This document shows positions 15,951 through 24,116 of a stretch of DNA of 46,971 bases, in pieces. The position numbers and the translations under genes are program-made. The notes beneath the pieces are model-generated. The model did not search any database. It was not told the DNA's origin and saw only the letters and a program-made list of their open reading frames with translations. How positions within the stretch are numbered: position 1 is the stretch's first letter; every line of letters starts with the position of its first letter. This stretch comes from Paenibacillus cookii (GTDB taxonomy: Bacteria; Bacillota; Bacilli; Paenibacillales; Paenibacillaceae). The stretch spans positions 1 through 46,971 of the forward strand of contig NZ_BORW01000038.1 in assembly GCF_018333375.1 (NCBI RefSeq). Reading direction: 5' to 3'.

Positions 15951-16832
15951 ATGAAAAGAGCAAGATTGATTTATAATCCCACTTCCGGCCGGGAGGAAAT
16001 GAGGCGGCGTCTGCCTGACGTGCTGCAGCGGCTTGATCTGGGCGGCATCGAAACCTCCTGCCATGCGACGACCGGCGAAGGCGACGCGACGGCCGCGGCT
16101 GCGGATGCCGTGGAACGCGGATATGACATGATCATCGCCGCGGGCGGCGACGGCACGCTGAACGAGGTCATCAACGGCATGGCCGGCAAGGACAATGTGC
16201 CTCCGCTCGGCATTTTTCCGGTGGGAACGACGAATGATTTTGCGCGCGGGCTGGGCATCCCGAGAAGCTGGGAGGACTACTGCGATCTCGTGATCCGGCA
16301 GCAGACCCGTCCGATCGACGTCGGGAAAGCCAATGACCGGTATTTTATCAACATCGCGGGCGGAGGGACATTGACGGAACTGACTTATGACGTGCCCAGC
16401 CGCCTCAAGACGATGATCGGGCAGCTCGCGTATTACATTAAAGGGGTCGAAAAAATGGTCAGCCTGTCGCCGCAGGAGCTGATCATCGAAGCCGAAGGGC
16501 AGGAGACGATCCACGACGAATTCATGATTTTCCTCATCACCAACACGAACTCGGTCGGCGGCTTCGAGAAGCTCGCGCCCGGCGCGCGGATCGACGACGG
16601 CCTGCTCGACGTGATCGCCCTCAAAAAATGCAACCTGGCCGAATTCGTCCGGGTCGTCACGTTGGCGCTGCGCGGCGAGCATTTTAACGACAAAAAGGTC
16701 GTGTATTTCCGCACCCGCTCGATGGAGGTCACTTCCCCGGGCAAGGTGCTGCTCAACCTCGACGGCGAGCTGGGCGGAACGCTTCCGGGCCAGTTTTCGG
16801 TGCTGCATCAGCATTTGAGGATTTTTGCGTAA
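15951..16832 (+). CDS. dagK: Diacylglycerol kinase (DagK/YegS family)
   Basis: The 293-aa product has the lipid-kinase catalytic domain: RLIYNPTSGRE at the start, AAGGDGTLNEVINGM (the glycine-rich nucleotide motif) at about residues 63-77, then GIFPVGTTNDFARGLGIP. The C-terminal beta domain includes FEKLAPGARIDDGLLDV. The enzyme phosphorylates diacylglycerol released in lipoteichoic acid synthesis. It is soluble and acts at the membrane. Downstream lies rlmCD, the same order as yerQ-yefA in B. subtilis. A TTG two codons upstream is possible; ATG 15951 is preferred. A strong terminator follows. Confidence 0.9.
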   Translation: MKRARLIYNPTSGREEMRRRLPDVLQRLDLGGIETSCHATTGEGDATAAAADAVERGYDMIIAAGGDGTLNEVINGMAGKDNVPPLGIFPVGTTNDFARGLGIPRSWEDYCDLVIRQQTRPIDVGKANDRYFINIAGGGTLTELTYDVPSRLKTMIGQLAYYIKGVEKMVSLSPQELIIEAEGQETIHDEFMIFLITNTNSVGGFEKLAPGARIDDGLLDVIALKKCNLAEFVRVVTLALRGEHFNDKKVVYFRTRSMEVTSPGKVLLNLDGELGGTLPGQFSVLHQHLRIFA

Positions 16833-16862
16833 GGAATGGTTTTTTTAGCAAGACCAGCGTTG

Positions 16863-16896
16863 CGGTTTGCAAGACGGCCCAAGCGGCCGTAAACCG
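16863..16896 (+). other. Bulged hairpin without a T-tract after dagK
   Basis: CGGTTT (16863-16868)/AAACCG (16891-16896) and ACGGCC (16874-16879)/GGCCGT (16885-16890) form a two-part stem with a five-base bulge. It precedes the terminator and may be an RNA-stability element. Confidence 0.4.
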
Positions 16897-16922
16897 ATAC
16901 ATACCGGCAGTTCACGCAGGTT

Positions 16923-16980
16923 AAGATGTCCAGTCGCTGCCCATCGCACCGGGAAGGGGAGCGGGACATCTTGATCTTTT
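16923..16980 (+). terminator. Terminator of dagK
   Basis: AAGATGTCC (16923-16931) pairs with GGACATCTT (16964-16972), followed by GATCTTTTTT. Confidence 0.7.
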
Positions 16981-17143
16981 TTGCGTTGGGGAGATGTTTG
17001 GTATAATAGGATGGATGTCATGCAGGGAAGTTCATTGCCTTTTTAAAAATAAAGACGTTAGGCGAATGCATACGGAAAATGGTGTCTGCAATAGGCCTCC
17101 ATTTTACGATTGAATATATAAGGAAAGAAGTGACGTAAGCAGC

Positions 17144-18646
17144 ATGAACAAGCGACAAAGCCGCCGGAACGCCGGCCGCCGCAGCACGCCTGCACCCACC
17201 ACCGGACTGCCGGTGGCCAAAAACGACGAGGTCGTCATCGACATCATCGGAATGAACCATGACGGTGAAGGCGTGGGCCGGGCCGAAGGATATACGTTAT
17301 TCGTCGCGGGCGCTTTGCCCGGCGAAAAAGTGCGCGTGAAAGTGCTGAAGACCAAAAAGCAGTACGGCTACGCCAAACTGCTCGAGCTGGTCGAAGCCAG
17401 CCCGGACCGCATCGCCGCGCCCTGCCCGATCTTCGACAAATGCGGCGGCTGCCAGCTGCAGCATATGGATTATTCCGCGCAGCTGGCCTGGAAACGTCAG
17501 CTTGTCGTGGACAACCTGACGCGGATCGGGAAGCTGCAGGTGCTCGGGGAGCCGGAGCTGCGGCGCGGGGGCCCGGGAGAGCCTGTTGAGGCGGCACCTT
17601 CGGAAGCAGGGAACTCCCGGGGGATCCAGGTTCATGCCACGCTTGGCATGGACGAACCATGGCGCTACCGCAACAAGGCCCAGGTGCCGATCGGCGTCAC
17701 CGAAGGCGGCCTGGTGGGCGGCTTTTACGCCCGCGGCAGCCACCGCATCATCGACATGGAAGCCTGCCTCATCCAGCACGAAAGCAACGACGAGGTCGTT
17801 GCCCGCGTGAAGGCAATCGGCCGCAAGCTCGGCATCTCCGCGTACGATGAAGAAACCGGCCAAGGTCTGCTTCGTCACGTTGTGGTGAAGGTCGCCTTCC
17901 GTACCGGCGAGATGATGATCGTTCTGGTCACCAACGGGGACAAGATCCCGCACGCGGACGAATGGATCGGTGCGATTCGCGAACAGCTGCCATCGGTGGT
18001 CAGCATCTGTCAGAACGTGAACACGAAGCAGACGAACGTGATTTTCGGGGACGTCACCCGCGTCCTGTGGGGCCGCGAAGTGATTCATGACTATATCGGC
18101 GACGTGAAGTTCGCCATCTCGGCGCGGTCGTTCTATCAGGTAAACCCGGCGCAGACCGAAGTGCTGTACGGCAAAACGGTGGAATACGCCCGGTTGACCG
18201 GAAAAGAGACGGTCATTGACGCGTACTGCGGCATCGGAACGATTTCGCTGTTCTTGGCGCAGCATGCCGGCAAGGTGTACGGCGTCGAGATCGTGCCGGA
18301 AGCCATCGAAGATGCGCGCCGCAATGCGGAGCTAAACGGAATGAGCAACGTTACGTTTGAGGTTGGCGCGTCCGAGGATGTCATTCCTGCCTGGAAAGAG
18401 CAGGGGATCGAAGCGGACGTTATCGTCGTCGACCCGCCGCGCAAGGGCTGCGATCCGAAGCTGCTGGAGACGATTTTGGAGATGAAACCGGAGCGGGTGG
18501 TCTATGTAAGCTGTAATCCTTCTACGCTGGCGCGGGATTTGCGCGTATTGGAGGATGGCGGGTATCGCACGGTGGAAGTGACGCCGGTGGATATGTTCCC
18601 GCATACAACACATATTGAAAATGTGGCTCTGATAATAAGGGATTGA
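17144..18646 (+). CDS. rlmCD: 23S rRNA (uracil-C5)-methyltransferase RlmCD
   Basis: The 500-aa enzyme has an N-terminal TRAM domain (GMNHDGEGVGRAEGYTLFV, ALPGEKVRV) and a 4Fe-4S cluster motif CPIFDKCGGCQLQH. The SAM-binding methyltransferase domain has VIDAYCGIGTISLFLA, VVDPPRKGCD and the catalytic cysteine in YVSCNPSTLARDL. It methylates U747 and U1939 of 23S rRNA in Bacillales. A stretch at residues 128-165 is rich in Gly/Pro/Glu and looks like a lineage-specific insert. AAAGAAGTGA precedes the ATG. A -10 TATAAT at 17002-17007 may be its promoter. Confidence 0.92.
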   Translation: MNKRQSRRNAGRRSTPAPTTGLPVAKNDEVVIDIIGMNHDGEGVGRAEGYTLFVAGALPGEKVRVKVLKTKKQYGYAKLLELVEASPDRIAAPCPIFDKCGGCQLQHMDYSAQLAWKRQLVVDNLTRIGKLQVLGEPELRRGGPGEPVEAAPSEAGNSRGIQVHATLGMDEPWRYRNKAQVPIGVTEGGLVGGFYARGSHRIIDMEACLIQHESNDEVVARVKAIGRKLGISAYDEETGQGLLRHVVVKVAFRTGEMMIVLVTNGDKIPHADEWIGAIREQLPSVVSICQNVNTKQTNVIFGDVTRVLWGREVIHDYIGDVKFAISARSFYQVNPAQTEVLYGKTVEYARLTGKETVIDAYCGIGTISLFLAQHAGKVYGVEIVPEAIEDARRNAELNGMSNVTFEVGASEDVIPAWKEQGIEADVIVVDPPRKGCDPKLLETILEMKPERVVYVSCNPSTLARDLRVLEDGGYRTVEVTPVDMFPHTTHIENVALIIRD

Positions 18647-18853
18647 TACAGAGATCTAATTCCTTATGAATCAATGCTTTTTAGATTGTTACAGTTATTT
18701 GATTAAGACTATAACAGAGATGGAATATCGAATTTGATGTGAATTTGATGTGAAAAATTCAGATGAACACCAGTAAATGGTGATAATTCGACATAAAAAA
18801 AGACACTTTTAGCATTTGGTCAAGACCCCATTTAGTGGACATTGAAAAAACAC

Positions 18854-19738
18854 CTAAGCTTGAAACTGGCGCCGGTACTCTACCGGCGTCAGTTTGTTTA
18901 ATTTACGCTGTGGTCGTCTTCGGTTGTAAAAACTTATGTATTTCTCGATTCGTCTTTGTGCCTCTGCCAGATTTCGTATATCATAGGGATAGAGTCCTTC
19001 CGTTTTGAGATGCGAGAAGAAACTCTCCATGGAGGCGTTGTCTAGGCAATTGCCCCGGCGAGACATGCTGATTTGGGCGCCAACCTTTGGCAGCATGTCG
19101 TGGTAAGCATGAGACGTGTACTGGAACCCTTGGTCGCTGTGAACGACCAATCCGGTCACGTCTTTTTGCTTGGCAAATGCCTTGGCGAAGGTCTGGAGGA
19201 CCAGCTCATTGTTGTTGCGTTCGCTAAGTTGGTAGGCCACAATCTCGTTATTGAATAGGTCTTTCACTGCCGAGAGATACAACCAGCGCTCGCCTATCCG
19301 GTATTGAGTCACATCCCTCACCCATTTCTGGCTTGGTTTTTCGGCTGTGAAATTTCGCTTAAGCAGATTATCAGCTACACGCTCGGCAGCCTGGTATGTC
19401 ATATTAAATCGACGTTTCCGGCGAATGCTGGCTTGAAGACCGAGCTTTTGCATAAGGCGAAGCACCTTCTTGTGGTTCATCCACACACCTTCATCCTGCC
19501 ACAAGAACAACTGGATCTGCCGGTAGCCATACCTTCCTTCGTAGCGTTTATACACCGTGTGGATGAGTCGTTTAGCCTCGGCGTCTCGATCGTTGTTCTT
19601 CCGCTTCAAATATGCGTAGTAACCACTTCTAGAGACGCCAAGGAGTTGGCAATATTCAGCTATTTGCCCGAAGTTCGCTGCTTGTTCAATGAGCTTGAAA
19701 CGCTGTTCTTTCCCTCCCGCATCCAGATTTCTAAACAC
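18854..19738 (-). CDS. IS150-type transposase OrfB
   Basis: The 294-aa frame carries the rve/DDE integrase core: WVRDVTQY with the first Asp, VVHSDQGFQYTS with the second, and SMSRRGNCLDNASMESFFSHLKTE with the Glu. It ends FYNRRRPQRKLNKLTPVEYR, as in IS150/IS3 OrfB. The N-terminal HTH_21 region (YCQLLGVSRSGYYAYL) is present. It is expressed as an OrfAB fusion by -1 frameshifting at AAAAAAG (minus strand, 19744-19738), where the OrfA codons CTA-AAA-AAG slip back one base. Confidence 0.9.
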   Translation of the reverse strand: MFRNLDAGGKEQRFKLIEQAANFGQIAEYCQLLGVSRSGYYAYLKRKNNDRDAEAKRLIHTVYKRYEGRYGYRQIQLFLWQDEGVWMNHKKVLRLMQKLGLQASIRRKRRFNMTYQAAERVADNLLKRNFTAEKPSQKWVRDVTQYRIGERWLYLSAVKDLFNNEIVAYQLSERNNNELVLQTFAKAFAKQKDVTGLVVHSDQGFQYTSHAYHDMLPKVGAQISMSRRGNCLDNASMESFFSHLKTEGLYPYDIRNLAEAQRRIEKYISFYNRRRPQRKLNKLTPVEYRRQFQA

Positions 19739-20004
19739 TTTTTTAGCATCGCATTCTCCCTTTTCAACTGCTGAACATATCGCTCCTGATCTAAATATTC
19801 CTTCCGCCTTCCTCGTTGATCCAGTAGACCAAATTCACCCTGCTCACGGTATTTACGCATCCATCGCTTCATTCGATCCTTATCTTGTATTCCTAAGTGT
19901 TCGTTGATTTGCCGATATGTCCATTTTTCCTCTACGTGCAGGCGGACGGCCTCTATTTTGATTTCCTCAGAATATGTCTTAAACTTTTGACCTTTAGTCG
20001 CCAT
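19660..20004 (-). CDS. IS150-type transposase OrfA
   Basis: The 114-aa frame has the helix-turn-helix of OrfA (KIEAVRLHVEEKWTYRQINEHLGI, then MKRWMRKYREQG) and a C-terminal leucine-zipper-like helix (YVQQLKRENAMLKKCLEIWM). GGGGGTG lies eight bases before the ATG at 20004. The slippery AAAAAAG near its end leads into OrfB. Confidence 0.85.
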   Translation of the reverse strand: MATKGQKFKTYSEEIKIEAVRLHVEEKWTYRQINEHLGIQDKDRMKRWMRKYREQGEFGLLDQRGRRKEYLDQERYVQQLKRENAMLKKCLEIWMREGKNSVSSSLNKQRTSGK

Positions 20005-20115
20005 AAAAAAATACACCCCCTAGAAATTCATCGGTTAAACCAAGGGGTTTTTCCAATGTCTGTTCTAAGGGGTGCACTTCATATAGCCAGTAGGGCCTTT
20101 TTATCTTATTTTAAA

Positions 20116-20256
20116 TTATCTATGGCGTTTTGCATCTTCCTTAGTAAATTTTTCTCCGTATTCTGAAATCAATTGATCGTAAATAGCCGAATTCGACATA
20201 TTCATAGACTCTGCATATTGCTCGGCCTTTTCTATGGATTTTCTTTCCAACCCCAT
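20116..20256 (-). pseudogene. C-terminal remnant of an Ltp-like surface lipoprotein
   Basis: The 46-codon frame reads as the helical Ltp repeat: KAEQYAESMNMSNSAIYDQL, then YGEKFTKEDAKRH. This resembles the Ltp domain (PF07553) that ends many surface lipoproteins of Firmicutes. In the same frame upstream there are two stops, yet coding-like text persists (KFNAAYLGYNFD), so a longer gene has decayed here. The IS lies 35 bp downstream of its stop. Confidence 0.4.
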
Positions 20257-20491
20257 TTAATCTGGATCCCTAAGTTCCGATATGATCTTCACGTGGACTC
20301 CCGGTTAATCAAAATTGTAGCCGAGGTATGCCGCATTGAACTTGATACAGCAACTTTCCGGATGGATTTTTTTGTTTTGGGTTACTACTTTACGATTCTA
20401 CCTCCTTTTAAGGCGTGTATCACACTTTATGAGACTTCAATAACTCAGTTGTCCCAATCAAAGAGATTCTAATCAGGAGCTTCTCTTGTGT

Positions 20492-20497
20492 TATAAT
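20492..20497 (+). promoter_or_regulatory. -10 box of the putative toxin-antitoxin operon
   Basis: TATAAT lies 43 bases before the small ORF start. No good -35 is visible, which may indicate activation or weak expression. Confidence 0.35.
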
Positions 20498-20539
20498 CAG
20501 ATTAAAAGCCAATACTGGTGTAACAGGATGGTGAGCCGA

Positions 20540-20716
20540 ATGAATCAATTCAAAGATCTCCAGAAGTTGATTAAACTAACGGGTGATCGAGCGAAGTTGG
20601 ATGCCAAGGCCAATGAAACGTACATTGTATACAAGACGGCTGAAGGCCAAATAGTAAAAGAATACAGTGACGGAAATATTATTCCAATAACCGAACGTGA
20701 TAGCAGTCATGCATGA
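20540..20716 (+). CDS. 58-aa protein upstream of a zeta-type kinase; candidate antitoxin
   Basis: The small protein has an N-terminal helix (MNQFKDLQKLIKLTGDRAKL) and a predicted beta-hairpin (ETYIVYKTAEGQIVKEYSDG). AGGATGGTG lies seven bases before the ATG at 20540. It overlaps the start of the downstream kinase gene by 8-20 bases, which implies translational coupling. It is unlike the epsilon antitoxin (about 90 aa, three helices) and PezA (HTH). I do not recognise a named family. The genetic arrangement suggests an antitoxin, but no experiment supports this. Confidence 0.6.
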   Translation: MNQFKDLQKLIKLTGDRAKLDAKANETYIVYKTAEGQIVKEYSDGNIIPITERDSSHA

Positions 20717-21296
20717 ATCAATGCCAATCATGTATGTTTTCGCCGGGAACAATGGCAGTGGAAAAAGCACGATCCGTAATCTAATTGTTGACCGGCTTGG
20801 GATCAGTATAAACATTGACCCCGATGCTTTGGCTCGAGGACTGGATTCTGATCATCCAGAGAGACGAAGGGTATCTGCTGGGAAAGAGGCCATAAAATTA
20901 GCAAGAGATTGCATTCATAATAGCCGCGACTTTTCAATCGAAACAACATTGGCCGGAAGTAACGCCATACGTCTTATGCAGGGTGCCAAAGCAAGCGGAT
21001 TCGAAGTAACCATGTTTTACGTTGGCCTAGGAGATTATTGCTTGAATATTGAGAGGGTAGCAGTGCGTGTTAAAAATGGTGGACATCACATTCCAGCTGA
21101 GGATATTGTTAGACGACATGATACCTCAATGCAAAATTTAATTTCACATCTTCATTTGCTTGACCACCTTATTGTTGTTGATAATAGCCGATCTGAAGGT
21201 GAAACTGCTCTTGTCATACGAAATGGTTTGATTACACATCGTGCGGAGTCGCTTCCACACTGGGTTGAAATTATTGAACAGCAATATTTAACGTAA
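20709..21296 (+). CDS. Zeta-toxin-like P-loop kinase
   Basis: The 195-aa product has a Walker A motif FAGNNGSGKST, an NIDPDALARGL segment whose Asp matches the catalytic base of zeta kinases, SIETTLAGS (acidic plus Thr), and a basic lid RVAVRVKNGGHHIPAEDIVRRH. This fits the short zeta/COG4185 group. Classical zeta toxins phosphorylate UDP-N-acetylglucosamine and poison cell-wall synthesis; whether this short form does so is unknown. GTG 20697 is an alternative start. The overlap with the upstream 58-aa gene points to a two-gene module. A terminator follows directly. Confidence 0.8.
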   Translation: MHESMPIMYVFAGNNGSGKSTIRNLIVDRLGISINIDPDALARGLDSDHPERRRVSAGKEAIKLARDCIHNSRDFSIETTLAGSNAIRLMQGAKASGFEVTMFYVGLGDYCLNIERVAVRVKNGGHHIPAEDIVRRHDTSMQNLISHLHLLDHLIVVDNSRSEGETALVIRNGLITHRAESLPHWVEIIEQQYLT

Positions 21297-21297
21297 A

Positions 21298-21333
21298 AAG
21301 AACAGCCAAGGATCTGGGTTGTTCTTCTTTTCA
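21298..21333 (+). terminator. Terminator of the zeta-kinase operon
   Basis: AAGAACA (21298-21304) pairs with TGTTCTT (21320-21326), with inner CC/GG pairs, followed by CTTTTC. Confidence 0.65.
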
Positions 21334-21680
21334 TTTATGATGGAATGCGATCTGAGTAATTTCCTTTTTTTTACAATATTACCGCGGTATCGCGTTGCAT
21401 AATTTGGAGATAAAAATAGTTGTTGAGGACTTTCTTGACATCCTGAAGATGAACTGTGCATATCTTGCTGGCAGCTTTAATCAATGCTTGTGGTAGATGG
21501 ATAATCACTGCTCCACTCCTGTTTTTCCATCATGACATTTCAGATTCAAATCAAGTCGTGATACAATATGTGGGGTCGAACATTGAGTAAATGACTGTTT
21601 TGCAAGTTTATATATTGAGGCAACGGTGGAATGCAGGGTTCAGCGTTGTTTCAAAACGATTTTATTAAGGAGTGAACACC
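21334..21680. other. Gap without a clear gene
   Basis: On the minus strand coding-like text is interrupted by one stop (near 21481) and matches no family I know. Near 21666 AAGGAG serves the SDR gene. Confidence 0.3.
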
Positions 21681-22397
21681 ATGCAAACAATCCAAGGCAA
21701 AGTGGCGTTAATTACAGGAGCAGGGCGCGGAATTGGACGTGCAACAGCAATAGCTTTTGCCAAAGAAGGTATTCACGTAGGTCTTGTCGGACGCACGCTT
21801 GAAAATTTGCAACGCGTAGCAGAGGAACTTAAACAGTATGATGTGAAGGTGGCCATCGCCGCGGCAAACGTAGCGGATCTAGACTCGATCACTGCAGCGG
21901 TTGAATCCATTCGCGGTGAGCTTGGCGCGATCGACATTTTGGTCAACAATGCCGGCATCTCCAAATTCGGCAACTTCATGGACTTAACGCCTGAGGAATG
22001 GACCAATATTATCGATGTCAACGTAAAAGGCGTGTACTACACAACTCGTGCGGTACTCCCGGAAATGATTGAGCGCAAAACAGGCGACATCATTAATATC
22101 TCCTCGACGGCCGGCCAAAAAGGCGCACCGGTTACAAGCGCATACTCGGCTTCAAAAGCTGCGGTGATCGGATTAAGCGAGTCATTAATGCTTGAAGTGC
22201 GTAAGCACAATATCCGTGTGACCACGTTAACGCCAAGTACGGTGGCAACAGATATGGCTGTTGAACTCAACTTAACAGACGGCAATCCGGATAAAGTGAT
22301 GCAGGCGGAGGATTTAGCAGACTTGATGGTTGCACAGCTAAAACTTCATCCGCGTGTTTTACTAAAACATGCCGGACTCTGGTCAACCAACCCTTAA
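21681..22397 (+). CDS. SDR-family 3-ketoacyl-ACP-reductase-like oxidoreductase
   Basis: The 238-aa product is a classical short-chain dehydrogenase. It has the Rossmann motif TGAGRGIG, the NNAG motif, a catalytic Ser in NISSTAGQKGA and the YSASKAA active-site Tyr/Lys. It resembles FabG and B. subtilis YoxD. It uses NAD(P)H and acts in the cytosol; the substrate is not evident. AAGGAGTG lies before the ATG at 21681. The GTG nine bases upstream is part of the ribosome site. Confidence 0.85.
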   Translation: MQTIQGKVALITGAGRGIGRATAIAFAKEGIHVGLVGRTLENLQRVAEELKQYDVKVAIAAANVADLDSITAAVESIRGELGAIDILVNNAGISKFGNFMDLTPEEWTNIIDVNVKGVYYTTRAVLPEMIERKTGDIINISSTAGQKGAPVTSAYSASKAAVIGLSESLMLEVRKHNIRVTTLTPSTVATDMAVELNLTDGNPDKVMQAEDLADLMVAQLKLHPRVLLKHAGLWSTNP

Positions 22398-22413
22398 TGA
22401 TAGTTGAAATATC

Positions 22414-22454
22414 AAGACGCTGCCCTATGTATGTGGGGTGGCGTCTTCCTTTTT
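22414..22454 (+). terminator. Terminator of the FabG-like SDR
   Basis: AAGACGC (22414-22420) pairs with GCGTCTT (22441-22447), with CCC/GGG inside, followed by CCTTTTT. Confidence 0.75.
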
Positions 22455-22919
22455 ATATCATAAAAAGCTCCAATATGGGTGTAAGCCATTAGGGGCACGG
22501 CATCAATCTGTCCAAACGATCTACTCAACATAATTAGCATCTGCGTTCACCCAAAGTCTAAGAAGTCTGACTAAAGGACAAAAAGTTTGCATGAGAGCCG
22601 TCCGAGAGGGTATCTACTCCCGTTTCTCCTCGGTTTTTGTGTCTTCTAAAAAAGGATTGTATGATTTCCGGCCGCACCGAAAATTTCTGTTGGGGAATTG
22701 GTTCTTTTTTCTTAAAGGCTGACAAGATAAAAAATTCTTTTAATTTGATATATAATATTGTCAGTAAGCACTAAGCAGTTGCTTGGTTGGATCTCCAAGA
22801 GTACTATTGTTTAATCATTAAGTGATTAAGCATGATATAAGCGGATAAGAAGAACATTAGGCGTAATATGTTGGGACAACGTTTGAAACTGCATCATAAC
22901 GAAAGGATTTGAGTTTGAA
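22455..22919. other. 465-base gap with a hairpin and a candidate promoter
   Basis: No gene is visible. CCGAG (22602-22606)/CTCGG (22629-22633) with TTTTTG forms a terminator-like hairpin of unknown origin. TATAAT near 22752 may belong to the Dus promoter. Confidence 0.35.
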
Positions 22920-23903
22920 GTGAACAACAATTTTTGGCTTGATTTACCCCGGCCTTTTTTTGTGCTTGCACCGATGGAAGATGTGACGCACGTTGTTTTT
23001 CGTCATGTCGTGAGTAAAGCGGGAAGACCGGATGTGTTTTTTACGGAGTTTACGAATACGGAGAGCTATTGTCACCCGGAAGGCAATCATAGCGTGCGCG
23101 GCCGGCTGCTCTTTACCGAGGATGAACAACCCATGGTCGCGCATATATGGGGCGATAAGCCGGAGTATTTTGAAAAAATGAGTATCGATATGGCGAAGAT
23201 GGGATTTAAAGGGATCGATATCAATATGGGTTGTCCTGTCCATAATGTGGCATGCAACGGGAAGGGAAGCGGCCTCATTCTCCGGCCAGAGGTTGCGGCT
23301 GACATCATTCAAGCGGCCAAGGCAGGAGGATTGCCTGTAAGCGTGAAGACCAGACTTGGTTTCACAAGAGTGGATGAATGGCAGGACTGGTTGACCCATA
23401 TTTTGAAGCAAGATATCGCTAATCTTTCGATCCACTTGAGGACGAGAGAGGAAATGAGCCAAGTCGATGCGCATTGGGAGCTGATTCCTGAGATCAAGGA
23501 GCTTCGGGATCGTGTGGCGCCGCATACGCTGCTGACGATTAACGGAGACATTCCTGATCGTCAAACGGGCTTGAAGCTGGCTGAACAATATGGCGTGGAT
23601 GGGATCATGATCGGGCGCGGTATTTTTAAAAATCCATTTGCTTTTGAAAAAGAGCCGAGGGAGCATAGTAGCAGCGAATACCTTGATCTTTTAAGATTGC
23701 AGCTGGATCTCCATGATCAGTACTCCCAAAAATTAGAGGCCCGTCCATTCAAAGCTCTTCACCGTTTTTTCAAGATTTATGTCAAAGGGTTCCGGGGGGC
23801 AAGCGAACTAAGAAATCAATTGATGAGCACGACGTCTACCGATGAAGTGCGCGCGCTTCTGGACGAATTTACGCAACATATGGATGAGGGCGCAGAAAGT
23901 TAA
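22920..23903 (+). CDS. tRNA-dihydrouridine synthase (Dus family)
   Basis: The 327-aa enzyme has the FMN-barrel pattern of Dus proteins: VLAPMEDVTHVVFR near the start, INMGCPVHNVACNGKGSGLI (conserved GCP, C105), SVKTRLG, HLRTREE and GVDGIMIGRGIFKNPFAF. It reduces uridines to dihydrouridine in tRNA using NADPH. It starts at GTG 22920 about 12 bases after AAAGGA. The family usually has HGRTREQ where this one has HLRTREE. The size and order are otherwise complete. Confidence 0.85.
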   Translation: MNNNFWLDLPRPFFVLAPMEDVTHVVFRHVVSKAGRPDVFFTEFTNTESYCHPEGNHSVRGRLLFTEDEQPMVAHIWGDKPEYFEKMSIDMAKMGFKGIDINMGCPVHNVACNGKGSGLILRPEVAADIIQAAKAGGLPVSVKTRLGFTRVDEWQDWLTHILKQDIANLSIHLRTREEMSQVDAHWELIPEIKELRDRVAPHTLLTINGDIPDRQTGLKLAEQYGVDGIMIGRGIFKNPFAFEKEPREHSSSEYLDLLRLQLDLHDQYSQKLEARPFKALHRFFKIYVKGFRGASELRNQLMSTTSTDEVRALLDEFTQHMDEGAES

Positions 23904-23919
23904 ATAAGGTATGCGGAGC

Positions 23920-23950
23920 AACTCCGTCCCTTAGGGGATGGAGTTTTTTT
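23920..23950 (+). terminator. Terminator of the dus gene
   Basis: AACTCCGTCCC (23920-23930) pairs with GGGATGGAGTT (23935-23945), followed by TTTTT. Confidence 0.75.
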
Positions 23951-24116
23951 GCGTTGACCTCTTGTATGGAAGGGCAGATTATGAGCATTCAGCAGTCCGT
24001 TTCAACCAGCGTTTTAGAATTCCAACCAGTGATTAAGTTCTAAAATTACGCCTCGATATCATCAAGATACAGATCGGATATAATCAATTTATAAATTTAG
24101 GGAGGTGTGGTAAACC

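Larger units (their letters stand above)
18817..20081 (-). mobile_element. Complete IS3-family (IS150-group) insertion sequence
   Basis: About 1,265 bp with two overlapping transposase frames. The ends are imperfect inverted repeats: the left reads TGGTCAAGACCCC, then GGACATTGAAAAAACACC, and the right (minus strand) TGAAGTGCACCCC, then GACATTGGAAAAACCCC. I could not identify a clean target duplication. It sits between rlmCD and a decayed gene. Confidence 0.8.

Noticed and set aside
18730..18751. 11-bp direct repeat (GAATTTGATGT twice) before the IS
   Set aside because: Only two copies in AT-rich DNA; no sign of a CRISPR or iteron array.
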